Shown piece by piece: positions 33,283 to 43,465 of a stretch of DNA of 64,000 nucleotides. The translations under genes were made by a program, and so were the position numbers. Each line of letters starts with the position of its first letter. The stretch's first letter is position 1. The DNA is taken from positions 124,001 to 188,000 of the forward strand of contig NZ_JBDZDS010000002.1 of assembly GCF_040045035.1 (NCBI RefSeq), in the 5' to 3' direction. This stretch comes from Pseudaminobacter sp040045035. GTDB taxonomy: Bacteria; Pseudomonadota; Alphaproteobacteria; Rhizobiales; Rhizobiaceae. The notes beneath the pieces are model-generated. The model saw only the letters and a list, made by a program, of their open reading frames with translations. It made no database searches and had not been told where the DNA came from.

Positions 33283-34554
33283 TCACGCGCTGACGTTGCC
33301 CTTCTTTTCCTTTTGCTCCGAATAGATGTAGAGCGGCCGGGCGCTGCCGGTCACCACTTCCTCGGAGATCACCACTTCCTGCACGCCCTCGAGGGCGGGG
33401 AGCTCGAACATGGTGTCGAGCAAGATCGCTTCCATGATGGAGCGCAGGCCGCGAGCACCGGTCTTGCGCTCGATGGCACGCTTGGCGATCGCCGACAAAG
33501 CGTTCTCGTGGAAGGTCAGCTCCACATTCTCCATCTCGAACAGGCGCTGATACTGCTTGACCAGAGCATTCTTAGGCTCGGTCAGGATCTGGATCAGCGC
33601 AGGCTCGTCGAGATCCTCCAGCGTCGCCAGAACCGGGAGACGGCCGACGAACTCGGGGATCAGGCCGAACTTCAGCAAATCCTCCGGCTCGACCTGACGG
33701 AACAACTCGCCGGTGCGGCGATCCTCCGGCGAAGCCACCGTGGCAGCGAAGCCGATGGAGGTCTTGCGACCGCGGTCGGAAATGATCTTGTCGAGGCCCG
33801 CAAAGGCGCCACCGCAGATGAACAGGATGTTGGCCGTATCCACCTGCAGGAACTCCTGCTGCGGGTGCTTCCTGCCACCCTGAGGTGGCACAGAGGCGAC
33901 CGTGCCTTCCATGATCTTCAGCAGTGCCTGCTGCACGCCCTCGCCCGACACGTCACGCGTGATCGACGGATTGTCGGACTTGCGCGAAATCTTGTCGATC
34001 TCGTCGATGTAGACGATGCCGCGCTGGGCACGCTCGACATTGTAGTCGGCCGACTGCAGCAGCTTCAGAATGATGTTCTCGACATCCTCGCCGACATAGC
34101 CCGCCTCGGTCAGCGTCGTCGCATCGGCCATGGTGAAGGGCACGTCGATGATACGGGCAAGGGTCTGCGCAAGCAGCGTCTTGCCGCAGCCGGTCGGGCC
34201 GATCAGCAGGATGTTCGACTTCGCCAGTTCGACGTCGTTGCTCTTGGAGGCATGCGCGAGGCGCTTGTAGTGGTTGTGCACGGCAACCGACAGAACGCGC
34301 TTCGCGTAGGGCTGGCCGATAACATAGTCATCCAGCACCTTGAGGATTTCCTGCGGCGTGGGCACACCCTCGCGCGACTTCACCATCGAGGTTTTGTTCT
34401 CCTCGCGGATGATGTCCATGCAGAGCTCGACGCATTCGTCGCAGATGAACACCGTCGGACCGGCGATCAGCTTGCGCACCTCGTGCTGGCTTTTGCCGCA
34501 GAACGAGCAATAGAGCGTGTTCTTGGAGTCGCCGCCGTTGCTGACCTTGCTCAT
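33283..34554 (-). CDS. clpX: ClpX, ATP-dependent unfoldase of the ClpXP protease
   Basis: Recognises and threads substrates into ClpP; essential for cell-cycle proteolysis of CtrA in Caulobacter. It has 423 residues. The zinc domain has CSFCGKS and FICDECVELC. Walker A is GPTGCGKTLLAQ, Walker B is GIVYIDEIDK, and the ClpP-contact loop is LIPEFVGRLPV. The start at ATG 34554 (MSKVSNGGDSKN) is preferred over the TTG nine bases upstream. The 295 bp to clpP contain no gene. Confidence 0.97.
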   Translation of the reverse strand: MSKVSNGGDSKNTLYCSFCGKSQHEVRKLIAGPTVFICDECVELCMDIIREENKTSMVKSREGVPTPQEILKVLDDYVIGQPYAKRVLSVAVHNHYKRLAHASKSNDVELAKSNILLIGPTGCGKTLLAQTLARIIDVPFTMADATTLTEAGYVGEDVENIILKLLQSADYNVERAQRGIVYIDEIDKISRKSDNPSITRDVSGEGVQQALLKIMEGTVASVPPQGGRKHPQQEFLQVDTANILFICGGAFAGLDKIISDRGRKTSIGFAATVASPEDRRTGELFRQVEPEDLLKFGLIPEFVGRLPVLATLEDLDEPALIQILTEPKNALVKQYQRLFEMENVELTFHENALSAIAKRAIERKTGARGLRSIMEAILLDTMFELPALEGVQEVVISEEVVTGSARPLYIYSEQKEKKGNVSA

Positions 34555-34849
34555 CTTTTCCAAGTCCTTTCAGTGCTGCCCGGCCGGTATTCTGGCTGAA
34601 CTCATACACAATTCGTGGCGGAAATCCGCCCGCTGCCGACGCCTTGGCATCCGTACCGCTCCTCCACGTGCCCAACAGGCCGCAAAAGCGATACAGCCAA
34701 ATCACGGCGCCTTTGCGGGAAGCTAAGCCGCCGAAACTCAATATAGCTTTAACGTAGGCCGGAGCCCCCGTCGAGGGAACAGTAAATTGTGACAGAAATG
34801 CCGCAAGCCGAGTCAAAACTGCGTCATACCCGGCTTTGGCCACCATCCA

Positions 34850-35491
34850 TCACTTCGACGGGACTGCCTCGGGCGCTTCGATCGCCTCGCGGGAGGTGAT
34901 GACCTTGTCGATCAAACCGAAGGCCTTTGCTTCATCAGCGGACATGAAGTGGTCGCGATCGAGCGTGCGCTCGATGGTGTCATAGTCCTTGCCGGTGTGC
35001 TTGACATAGACCTCGTTCAGCCGGCGCTTCAACTTGATGATGTCCTGGGCATGGCGCTCGATGTCGGAAGCCTGCCCCTGGAAGCCGCCCGAAGGCTGGT
35101 GCACCATGATGCGGGCGTTCGGCGTGGCAAAGCGCATGTCCTTGTGGCCCGCGCAGAGCAGCAGCGAGCCCATGGAGGCCGCCTGGCCGATGCACAGCGT
35201 GGAAACCGCCGGCTTGATGAACTGCATGGTGTCGTAGATCGCCATGCCGCTGGTGACAACGCCACCCGGCGAGTTGATGTAGAGCGAAATTTCCTTCTTC
35301 GGGTTTTCCGCCTCGAGGAAGAGTAGCTGCGCGCAAACCAGCGTCGCCATGCCATCCTCGACCGGGCCGGTGATGAAGATGATGCGCTCCTTGAGAAGCC
35401 GCGAGAAAATGTCGTAGGCGCGCTCGCCGCGATTGGTCTGCTCGACGACCATCGGCACGAGGTTCATTGCGGTTTCCACGGGGTTCTTCAT
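34850..35491 (-). CDS. clpP: ClpP, proteolytic subunit
   Basis: Serine peptidase ring that partners ClpX and ClpA. It has 213 residues. The triad is Ser106 (GQAASMGS), His131 (MVHQPSGG) and Asp180 (TLDRD). The N-terminus MKNPVETAMNLVPMVVEQTNRG is typical for rhizobia and is probably processed. It is transcribed toward clpX with its own 5' region. Confidence 0.97.
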   Translation of the reverse strand: MKNPVETAMNLVPMVVEQTNRGERAYDIFSRLLKERIIFITGPVEDGMATLVCAQLLFLEAENPKKEISLYINSPGGVVTSGMAIYDTMQFIKPAVSTLCIGQAASMGSLLLCAGHKDMRFATPNARIMVHQPSGGFQGQASDIERHAQDIIKLKRRLNEVYVKHTGKDYDTIERTLDRDHFMSADEAKAFGLIDKVITSREAIEAPEAVPSK

Positions 35492-35636
35492 AAACAGTCC
35501 CTTTGTCAGGATGGGATTCCGGCGCCAGCCGGCAGAATCAGCGATTGAACGTTTCCCGATAAATAGGATGCCGCCCTGCCATTGTGCAAGGCCGACCTCG
35601 GATCGCCGCGCCGCATCGGCGCGGCACCCGCCGGTG

Positions 35637-38243
35637 CTATTTTTCGAGCACTTCCTTGACCACGGTCGCCAGCTGCTTCAGCGAGAACGGCTTCGGCAGG
35701 AAGCCGAATTGCGCATCGGCAGGCAGGTTGCGCGCAAACGCATCCTCGGCATAGCCCGACACGAAGATGAACTTGATGTCCGGCTGCAGCTTGCGCAGTT
35801 CGCCCAGCAAAGTCGGCCCGTCCATCTCCGGCATGACCACGTCGGACACCACGATGTCCACCTTGCCGTCCAGCTCACGATAGACTTCGAGCGCCTCGAC
35901 GCCCGACGAGGCCTCGTGAACCGTATAGCCGCGCGAGGTCAGCGCTCGCATGCCACCCATGCGCACCGCGTCCTCGTCCTCGACGAGCAGAACCGTTGCC
36001 GAGCCGGAAAGGTCGCGCGCAGCGTCGGGGGCCTTGACGGCGGGAGCCGCGACTGCGCCGTTGACCTCTGCCGCCGCAGACTGCACGCCCGCGGCCTCCG
36101 GCAAAGGCCTGACACTGGCAATATGGCGCGGCAGGAAGATGCGGAAGACAGTGCCCTTGCCGACTTCGGAATCGCAGTAGATGAAGCCGCCTGTCTGCTT
36201 GACGATGCCGTACACCATTGAGAGGCCGAGGCCAGTGCCCTTGCCCACCTCCTTGGTGGTGAAGAACGGCTCGAACACCTTCTTCAGCACGTCCGGCGGG
36301 ATGCCGGTGCCGCTGTCTTCCACCTCGACCACCACGTAGTCGGCCGGCACGAGTTCGCGATAGCCGAAGGCCTTGCACTCCTCTGCCGTGACACTCTTGG
36401 TACGGATGGTCAGATCACCGCCGTTAGGCATGGCGTCGCGTGCGTTGACGGTCAGATTGACGATCACCTGCTCGAATTGACCGACATCGGCCTTCACCGG
36501 CCACAGATCACGGCCGTGATCCACCTTGAGCGAGACCGAATTGCCCACAAGGCGCGCCAGCAGCATGCGCAGATCGGCCAGCACGTCTGTGAGATTGAGA
36601 ACCTCCGGCCGCAGCGTCTGCTTGCGCGAGAAGGCCAACAGCTGGCGCACCAGCGAGGCGGCGCGATTGGCGTTCTGCTTGATGTTCATGATGTCGGGGA
36701 AGGAGGGGTCCGACGGCCGGTGATTGGTCAGCAGCAGGTCCGAGGACATGATGATGGCCGTCAGCACGTTGTTGAAGTCGTGCGCGATGCCGCCCGCCAG
36801 CTGCCCCACCGCCTGCATCTTCTGGCTCTGGGCCATCTGGCCTTCGAGCGCCTTCTGCTCGGTGGTCTCGACCGCATAGACGATCGCCGCTTCCTCGGCA
36901 CCCTCTTCGCCTGCTCCGTCCGCGATTGCATTGACGTAGACGCGGATATGGCGCTCCTCGTTGTTCGGCAGAACCGTCTCGATCGGTGCGATGTCCGCCT
37001 GCCGCTGCCGCGCCTTTTCCAGCGCCGTGGCCAGTGCCGGCCGGTCCCGTTCATGCACGACGGAGTCCAGTCGCACGCGGCGATCGACCGCGTCACGATC
37101 GACCACCGTCGAGAACAAGGACAGAAACGGCGCATTGGTGCGCAGGATGCGGCCATCCTTGTCGACGCCGGCAATGGCCATCGGGGTCGAGTTGAAGAAG
37201 CGCGTGAAGCGCACTTCCGACGCGCGCAGCTCGGCGGACGCGTCCTCGCCCTGCGTCCGGTTGAGCACGATGGTGCGGCTGGGACCGCTCACGCCTTCCC
37301 GGCTTGCCGAAACGCGGTGCATGAAGCGCACGGGCAGCGCTTCGCCCGTCGCCGTTGCCAGATCGAGATCGATCACGGCATTGCGGGTCGTGCCCGGATC
37401 CGCCTTGACCGAGCGCACCAGCGCCATGCCGTCGCCGGCGATGATCTCGCGCAGGGTTATCGCGCCCGGCGTGAAGCTGGCGAGATCGACACCCAGCCAC
37501 TCGGCCAGCGTCGCGTTGATATAGGTTACACGCCCTTCCTGGTCGGCGGAGAAGAAACCCGCGGGTGCGTGGTCAAGATGATCGATGGCCTTCTGCAGGT
37601 CCAGGAAGAAGCGTTCCTGCTCCGCCCGCTCCTTGGAGATGTCCGCCAGCTGCCAGGCCAGCAGCGGCTGCCGTTGCCCCGGCACGTTGAAGGCGCGCCC
37701 CCGCACCCGGTACCAGCGCGCGCCCGGCTCGGCGCCGGGCCGAACGGCCTGCGGAAGGCGGAATTCGCCGTCCCCGGCCTGCCCGTCGCGCAAACCCGAC
37801 GCGACGCGATAGATGGTGGGCGACGCCTCGGGAATGTCCGACAGAAGCGCTTCCACGGTCTTCACGTCCGCGGCCGTGGTTGCTCCCGTCATCTCGGCAT
37901 AGGCGCGGTTGGCGTAGACCACCCTGCCCCTGGTGTCGGTGACGATAAGGCCCTGCGACATCGAATCCACGAACGCCTTGGACAATTCGTCGGTAGTCGA
38001 GCGCGGCGCGATTTGAACGAAGCCGATCGCGGAAGCAAAAAGGAAGGCCACACCGATCATCGCCAGCACACCGAGCATGCCGAGCAGGAAGGGATCCCCC
38101 AGGCGCTCGCGGAAAATGCCGAACACGATCGCGGCGACCGTGAGCACCACGATGAATATGACAAGGCGCACTATCGCGCCGGGACGCGTGTTCTGGTCGA
38201 CGATCGGGACCGGATAAAAATCGCCGCGCGTTTCCTTGGCCAT
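35637..38243 (-). CDS. cckA: Hybrid histidine kinase CckA, cell-cycle regulator
   Basis: Membrane sensor kinase that controls CtrA and CpdR through ChpT. It has 868 residues. Two membrane segments lie near residues 24-45 and 53-73. Two or three PAS-type regions follow (LSKAFVDSMSQGLIVTDTRGRV, GFFSADQEGRVTYINATLAEWL, MAIAGVDKDGRILRTNAPF). The phospho-acceptor is His488 in GGIAHDFNNVLTAI. The ATPase has GGDLTIRT and GTGLGLSMVYGIV. The receiver domain carries Asp801 in VSDVVMPEMDG. The start ATG at 38243 (MAKETRGDF) was preferred to the upstream in-frame start at 38303. A GC-rich hairpin (35605-35625) lies downstream. It neighbours clpP and clpX, partners in the same circuit. Confidence 0.94.
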   Translation of the reverse strand: MAKETRGDFYPVPIVDQNTRPGAIVRLVIFIVVLTVAAIVFGIFRERLGDPFLLGMLGVLAMIGVAFLFASAIGFVQIAPRSTTDELSKAFVDSMSQGLIVTDTRGRVVYANRAYAEMTGATTAADVKTVEALLSDIPEASPTIYRVASGLRDGQAGDGEFRLPQAVRPGAEPGARWYRVRGRAFNVPGQRQPLLAWQLADISKERAEQERFFLDLQKAIDHLDHAPAGFFSADQEGRVTYINATLAEWLGVDLASFTPGAITLREIIAGDGMALVRSVKADPGTTRNAVIDLDLATATGEALPVRFMHRVSASREGVSGPSRTIVLNRTQGEDASAELRASEVRFTRFFNSTPMAIAGVDKDGRILRTNAPFLSLFSTVVDRDAVDRRVRLDSVVHERDRPALATALEKARQRQADIAPIETVLPNNEERHIRVYVNAIADGAGEEGAEEAAIVYAVETTEQKALEGQMAQSQKMQAVGQLAGGIAHDFNNVLTAIIMSSDLLLTNHRPSDPSFPDIMNIKQNANRAASLVRQLLAFSRKQTLRPEVLNLTDVLADLRMLLARLVGNSVSLKVDHGRDLWPVKADVGQFEQVIVNLTVNARDAMPNGGDLTIRTKSVTAEECKAFGYRELVPADYVVVEVEDSGTGIPPDVLKKVFEPFFTTKEVGKGTGLGLSMVYGIVKQTGGFIYCDSEVGKGTVFRIFLPRHIASVRPLPEAAGVQSAAAEVNGAVAAPAVKAPDAARDLSGSATVLLVEDEDAVRMGGMRALTSRGYTVHEASSGVEALEVYRELDGKVDIVVSDVVMPEMDGPTLLGELRKLQPDIKFIFVSGYAEDAFARNLPADAQFGFLPKPFSLKQLATVVKEVLEK

Positions 38244-38472
38244 GCGTCTCTTGCCTAATTTTCCCCGGCTCTGCGGTATCAATGCACCGAAGCGTTGAAT
38301 CACATTCTGTCAAATGCGCATAGGGCCTAGCCTGAAAAAGCTCGGATAAAAACCGGGCTCTGCCATGCGCGACACATTTCAGCGCCTATGAGCGCCACGG
38401 GAAACTTGCGAATATCACGTCCGGCGGTCTACTGTCGCGCATGGCGACATAACGAGGCTGGGGACTCATACG

Positions 38473-39312
38473 ATGGAATGGTTGGATAACGTGGCTGGGC
38501 CTGGATACACTTCGGCGCTCCTCTGGACGTTCGCCGCGCTCATTCTGCTTGTGATCGTCCTGGTCATCATCAAGCTGGTCAGAAGCCTGACCTTCGGAAC
38601 CTTCGTCGCGGGCGGACGCAACCGCAAGACGAGACTGGCGGTCATGGACGCCACCGCCGTCGACAGCCACAGGCGCCTTATCCTGGTACGCCGCGACGAC
38701 ATCGAGCACCTGCTCCTGATCGGCGGCCCGACCGACCTGGTGATCGAACGCGACATCAGGCTGACCCAGCAGCGCCGTCCTTCGCTTGCCGGCGAGGGCA
38801 ACCATGAGCAGGCGCCCCGTCCGCGCGCGCTCGATCAGCAGCCCACGCCTCGGCCTGCGCCACAGCCCCGCGCGCCGGAGCCCGCTCCGATGCAGAGGCC
38901 CACTGCGGCACCGCAGCCACCCGTGCAGCCCGCGATGCAGGCCTATGCGCCGCAGCCGGCGCCTGCCGCCACCCATTCGCCGATACCGCCCGTCGTCGCT
39001 CAGCCGATGCCGCCGCGACCGGCCCCGGCCCCGGCTCCCGCCCCGAGGCCGGAACCTCGCCTGCCCCTGAGCGCCCCGATTCCCGCACCTGTCCGGCCGG
39101 AGCCGATTGTTTCGGCTCCGGCCCCGCAAGCGCCGTCACCCGCACCGGAACCTGCGCTGCCATCTCCGCAGCATGACGAGATCGATGAATCGCTCCTCAA
39201 GGAGCTCGATGTCGCGTTCGGCGACAGCGATCAGGACGACAAGGCACCCGAGGTATCCCTGGACGACGAGATGGCCAAACTCCTTGGCGAGCTTTCGAGC
39301 CAGAAGCGGTAA
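38473..39312 (+). CDS. FliO-like membrane protein with proline-rich linker
   Basis: A 279-residue protein. One membrane segment (about residues 14-37, ALLWTFAALILLVIVLVIIK) is followed by a FliO-type beta domain (KTRLAVMDATAVDSHRRLILVRRDDIEHLLLIGG). A proline- and alanine-rich linker of about 120 residues (110-230) leads to an acidic C-terminus (DEIDESLLKELDVAFGDSDQDD). FliO helps assemble the flagellar export gate, but no other flagellar gene is present here. It may have another membrane role near CckA. It is divergent from cckA. Confidence 0.72.
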   Translation: MEWLDNVAGPGYTSALLWTFAALILLVIVLVIIKLVRSLTFGTFVAGGRNRKTRLAVMDATAVDSHRRLILVRRDDIEHLLLIGGPTDLVIERDIRLTQQRRPSLAGEGNHEQAPRPRALDQQPTPRPAPQPRAPEPAPMQRPTAAPQPPVQPAMQAYAPQPAPAATHSPIPPVVAQPMPPRPAPAPAPAPRPEPRLPLSAPIPAPVRPEPIVSAPAPQAPSPAPEPALPSPQHDEIDESLLKELDVAFGDSDQDDKAPEVSLDDEMAKLLGELSSQKR

Positions 39313-39418
39313 CCCTCGACGCCTAACGCCTCCTCATCCGTCAGTTGTGCTTTGGTGCCGCGCGTGCCAGCGGACGCGCTCTCGGCATGACGGGGCTTCA
39401 CGCACAAGACGGATTTCA

Positions 39419-39456
39419 GATATGAAAAAGGCGGCCGAAGCCGCCTTTTTCATATC
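39419..39456. terminator. Bidirectional terminator between FliO-like gene and dksA
   Basis: A 17-bp perfect inverted repeat (39419-39435 and 39440-39456) with a CGAA loop. The core AAAAAGGCGGC/GCCGCCTTTTT gives T5 on either strand, ending both convergent genes. Confidence 0.92.
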
Positions 39457-39482
39457 TGGTTTGATGTCGGGCTTCGCTGCCC

Positions 39483-39899
<417 letters not shown>

Positions 39900-40185
39900 T
39901 CGACTCACCCCATTACCCGATTTTCCGTTATCCGGTTTTTGCGCCTATATATTCACCGTTCGATGACCGCACAAGCGCAATCGACTCAATGCTCGCGCTA
40001 TTGTTAGTTGCAGCCCGAGCAATCTGCGCGGGCTCATATCGCGGCAATATGACAGAAATTTAGAACTGCACCGGCGCAACGGGTCGTCTAACTTCCTGGG
40101 CCATGTTGCGCGATCGCGTCCGCGCCACTAAACCCTCTCTCAGTGCGGCTTGCGGAAGCAGCCATTCCAGACGAGGGGGGGCGCT

Positions 40186-40689
40186 GTGAGCAGGCTTTTT
40201 CTTCTCAGGCATGCCAAAGCAGGCTGGGCACTGCCCGGTATGCGCGACTTTGACCGCCCCCTCGACGAGACGGGTGTGGTCGATGCCGAAGCGACCGGGA
40301 TCGTCATGCGCGACCAGGGCTACGTACCCGACCTCACGCTTTGTTCCAACGCAGTGCGCGCCCGCCAGACGCTGGAAGGCATCGCCGGCAATGCGGACAC
40401 CGGCCGCGTCCTCTTTTACGACGACCTGTACAGCAACGACGCCGCCACCTACCTCTCGATCATCCGAAGGGTGGGTAGTGTGGAGACCCTGCTCGTCATC
40501 GGTCACAACCCCATGATGGAGGATCTCGCCGTCGCGCTCGCACCGAGGGGAGAAGAATTCGCACGCGCAACCCTTCATGCGGGATTTCCGACGTCTGGCC
40601 TCGCCGTTATCCGCTTCCAGGGCGCCCTGTCGGAGGCCAGCCCCGGCAAGGGCTACCTCGAAGCCGTACTGACCCCGCCGGAAAGCTGA
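40186..40689 (+). CDS. SixA-like histidine phosphatase
   Basis: Phosphatase of the histidine phosphatase superfamily, possibly acting on phosphohistidine of Hpt domains or on small molecules. It has 167 residues. The catalytic RHG motif reads LFLLRHAKAGWA, the second histidine is in VIGHNPMMEDLA, and SNAVRARQTLEG is conserved. The start is GTG 40186 with a strong AGGGGGGG site. The 286 bp before it hold no clear gene. The presence of CckA and an Hpt protein makes phosphorelay control a reasonable guess. Confidence 0.85.
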   Translation: MSRLFLLRHAKAGWALPGMRDFDRPLDETGVVDAEATGIVMRDQGYVPDLTLCSNAVRARQTLEGIAGNADTGRVLFYDDLYSNDAATYLSIIRRVGSVETLLVIGHNPMMEDLAVALAPRGEEFARATLHAGFPTSGLAVIRFQGALSEASPGKGYLEAVLTPPES

Positions 40690-40785
40690 CGACGGGACGG
40701 GGTATTCCGGCGCGACCAGTCGGCGGCGTCGACCATTTCAAATCGGCATTTCATTGCCTATATCGGGAAGCATCCACGGAGCGGG

Positions 40786-42270
40786 GTGCAGCCATTGGCG
40801 TCTCTGACCAATTTCACCGACGAGGCGCGGATCGCGCTTGATACACTCACCAGCCGGGCCACCGACCTATTCTCCCCATCACTGCGCGTTGGCGTTACCG
40901 GCCTCTCGCGCGCCGGCAAGACCGTCTTCATCTCCGCCTTCGTGCACAATCTCATCCATGGCGGACGGCTGCCGCTCTTCGAGGCGCAGAAATCGGGGCG
41001 CATTTCCAAGGCCTTCCTGGAAGAACAACCCGACGACGCCGTTCCACGCTTCCAGTACGAGGACCATGTCGATGCGCTGATCAATGCCCGGGTCTGGCCC
41101 GACTCCACCCGCGCCATCTCCGAACTGCGGCTGACAATCGAATATGAATCCGCATCCGGCTGGAACCGCATGTTTTCGAGCGGAAGACTTTCCGTCGACA
41201 TCGTCGACTATCCCGGCGAATGGCTGCTGGACCTCCCTCTTCTGGGCAACTCCTATCGCGAGTTCTCGCACGACGTGTTCGAGATGGCTGCTTTGCCCGT
41301 GCGCGCGGATCTCTCCGAAGCCTGGCGCAAGGCGTCGCAAGCGGTGGATCCTGATGCGGATGCCGACGAGATGGTGGCGCGTGGGTTGTTCGAGAGCTTT
41401 GCGGCTTATCTCAAGGCCTGCAAGCTCGACGACCGGGCTCTCTCCACGCTGCCACCCGGACGTTTCCTGATGCCGGGAGACCTGGATGGATCGCCGGCCC
41501 TGACTTTCGCCCCTTTGCCTGGGCTAAGCGAGGCTCGCCCTCGCCCTGGCTCCCTCCATGCGATGATGGAACGGCGCTACGAGGCCTACAAGACCCACGT
41601 GATCAAGCCGTTCTTCCGCGAGCACATCGCCAAGCTCGATCGCCAGATCGTGCTGATCGACGCCATGCAGGCGCTGAATTCCGGCCCCGGCGCCATGGCC
41701 GATCTTGAGCGCGCCGTCACCGAGATTCTCGCCTGTTTCCGGCCTGGGCGCGGCAACCTCCTGACCGATCTCTTTTCGCGGCGCATAGACCGCATCCTGG
41801 TGGCGGCCACCAAGGCCGACCAGCTTCACCACGAGAGCCACGACCGCCTGCAGGCAATCGTGCGACGGTTGACCGAGCGCGCGGCCGCGCGAGCCAACCT
41901 CTCCGGCGCAGACGTCGACGTGCTGGCGATGGCGGCGGTGCGGGCAACCCGCGAGGGTACCGTGAAGCAGGGCCGCGAAGTGCTTCCGGTCATCATCGGC
42001 ACTCCGCTCGAGGGGGAGACGATCGCCGGAGAGACTTTCGACGGCAAAACCGAAACCGCCATATTTCCCGGTGACTTACCGGCAAAAGCGGAATCTGTAT
42101 TCAAGATCGGAAACAGCAATCACCGCCAGGACGAAGCGGATCCTTCCATTCGCTTCGTGCGTTTCCGTCCGCCACGTCTCGAGCGAACTGCCGAAGGCGT
42201 TACCCTGTCGCTGCCGCATATCCGGCTCGACCGCGCGCTGCAGTTCCTGATCGGAGATCGCCTCGCATGA
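40786..42270 (+). CDS. YcjX-family GTPase-like protein
   Basis: P-loop protein of the YcjX group (DUF463), linked to stress. It has 494 residues. Walker A is GVTGLSRAGKTVF, the G3-like motif is VDIVDYPGEWLLD, and the G4-like TKADQL is present. The C-terminus IRFVRFRPPRLERT is typical. It starts with GTG 40786 after a GGAGCGGG site. It overlaps the following YcjF-like gene by four bases, the usual pair in Proteobacteria. Confidence 0.87.
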   Translation: MQPLASLTNFTDEARIALDTLTSRATDLFSPSLRVGVTGLSRAGKTVFISAFVHNLIHGGRLPLFEAQKSGRISKAFLEEQPDDAVPRFQYEDHVDALINARVWPDSTRAISELRLTIEYESASGWNRMFSSGRLSVDIVDYPGEWLLDLPLLGNSYREFSHDVFEMAALPVRADLSEAWRKASQAVDPDADADEMVARGLFESFAAYLKACKLDDRALSTLPPGRFLMPGDLDGSPALTFAPLPGLSEARPRPGSLHAMMERRYEAYKTHVIKPFFREHIAKLDRQIVLIDAMQALNSGPGAMADLERAVTEILACFRPGRGNLLTDLFSRRIDRILVAATKADQLHHESHDRLQAIVRRLTERAAARANLSGADVDVLAMAAVRATREGTVKQGREVLPVIIGTPLEGETIAGETFDGKTETAIFPGDLPAKAESVFKIGNSNHRQDEADPSIRFVRFRPPRLERTAEGVTLSLPHIRLDRALQFLIGDRLA

Positions 42271-43361
42271 CTTCCCCGCGCAAACCGGCAGCCTTCCGCA
42301 TCGAGCCACCAGAACCGGCCAGGGAAAGCGCTCCGTCGGCATCGAAGCGATCGCACGAAGAAACGCCGCGCAAGCCACGCGCGATGAAGGCGGAGGTTGC
42401 GATCGTCACACCGGCCGAAGTCGATATATTCGACGAGCCAGACATCAGTGCCAGCGAGCCGCCGCCTGCGCCCGCACCACCGCGTCATTCAAAGCTCGGC
42501 GCGGTGTTCCTGAGCGCGCTGGGCGTGCTGGTATCGCTTGCGCTCGGACTGTGGACCGACCGCCTCATTCGCGACCTCTTCCAGCGCGCAGAATGGCTGG
42601 GCTGGCTGGCGGCCGGGGTGGCGGTGATCGGCGCCGTCGCGCTGGCAGCGATCCTGCTGCGCGAGCTTCTGGCGCTGGTTCGCCTGGCCTCGGTGATGAA
42701 GCTGCGCCGCCGTGCAGTCGACGCTATCGCCCGGGACGACCCGAAAGCCGCTCGCGCGGTGGTTGATGAGCTCGCCGCCTTTGTCGCTGGCAAGCCGGAC
42801 ACCGCCGGCGGACGTCGCATGCTGGCCGAGTTGCGCGACGACATCATCGATGGACGCGACCTGATCAGGCTGGCAGAAACCGAGATTCTGAGCCCGCTCG
42901 ACGCACGCGCCAAAACCCTGATCCTCGACGCGGCCAAGCGCGTTTCGCTGGTGACGGCCATCAGCCCGCGCGCACTGGTCGATGTCGCCTATGTCGTCTT
43001 CGAGGCCGGCCGCCTGGTCCGTCGCCTGTCCGAGCTCTATGGCGGGCGCCCCGGCACGCTCGGGTTCTTCCGGCTGGCCAACAGCGTTCTGGCGCATCTG
43101 GCAGTCACCGGTTCGATCGCGGTGGGCGACAGTTTCGTGCAGCAGATCGTCGGCCATGGGCTAGCGGCGCGGCTTTCGGCCAAGCTTGGCGAGGGCGTGG
43201 TCAATGGCATGATGACGGCCCGGATCGGCATCGCCGCCATGGAAACGGTTCGCCCCCTGCCCTTCACCGCCGTAAACCGTCCGGGGATGGGTGATTTCCT
43301 GTCGGCGCTGACCTCGTTCGCGACAAGGAAGCAGCCTGAGCGAGCGGCGCCTGAAGCCTAA
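42267..43361 (+). CDS. YcjF-like membrane protein (DUF697, TIGR01620 family)
   Basis: Membrane protein of 364 residues paired with the YcjX gene. A disordered proline-rich N-terminus (about 1-75) leads to two membrane segments (about 75-95 and 105-135, LGAVFLSALGVLVSLALGL and LGWLAAGVAVIGAVALAAILL). A DUF697 domain follows (RALVDVAYVVFEAGRLVRRLSELYG, VTGSIAVGDSFVQQIVGHGL). Its start overlaps the YcjX stop (ATGA). Function is not established beyond envelope or stress association. Confidence 0.85.
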   Translation: MTSPRKPAAFRIEPPEPARESAPSASKRSHEETPRKPRAMKAEVAIVTPAEVDIFDEPDISASEPPPAPAPPRHSKLGAVFLSALGVLVSLALGLWTDRLIRDLFQRAEWLGWLAAGVAVIGAVALAAILLRELLALVRLASVMKLRRRAVDAIARDDPKAARAVVDELAAFVAGKPDTAGGRRMLAELRDDIIDGRDLIRLAETEILSPLDARAKTLILDAAKRVSLVTAISPRALVDVAYVVFEAGRLVRRLSELYGGRPGTLGFFRLANSVLAHLAVTGSIAVGDSFVQQIVGHGLAARLSAKLGEGVVNGMMTARIGIAAMETVRPLPFTAVNRPGMGDFLSALTSFATRKQPERAAPEA

Positions 43362-43465
43362 GCCCAGGGCGTTTCACGCCCCCCGGAGTGACGAAGCATT
43401 AACCAATCTTGTCCATGGTCCGGGGACATAGTAAATATGCTTTCTTTGTCGCTGGGTACCCCTTG

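Noticed and set aside
35605..35625. Strong GC hairpin after cckA as a terminator
   Set aside because: GCCGCGCCG pairs with CGGCGCGGC, but no T tract follows on the minus strand, so I did not call it a terminator.
36477..38258. A 593-codon plus-strand frame opposite cckA
   Set aside because: CckA has full kinase and receiver signatures on the minus strand; the opposite frame is rich in His, Arg and Gly without a domain.
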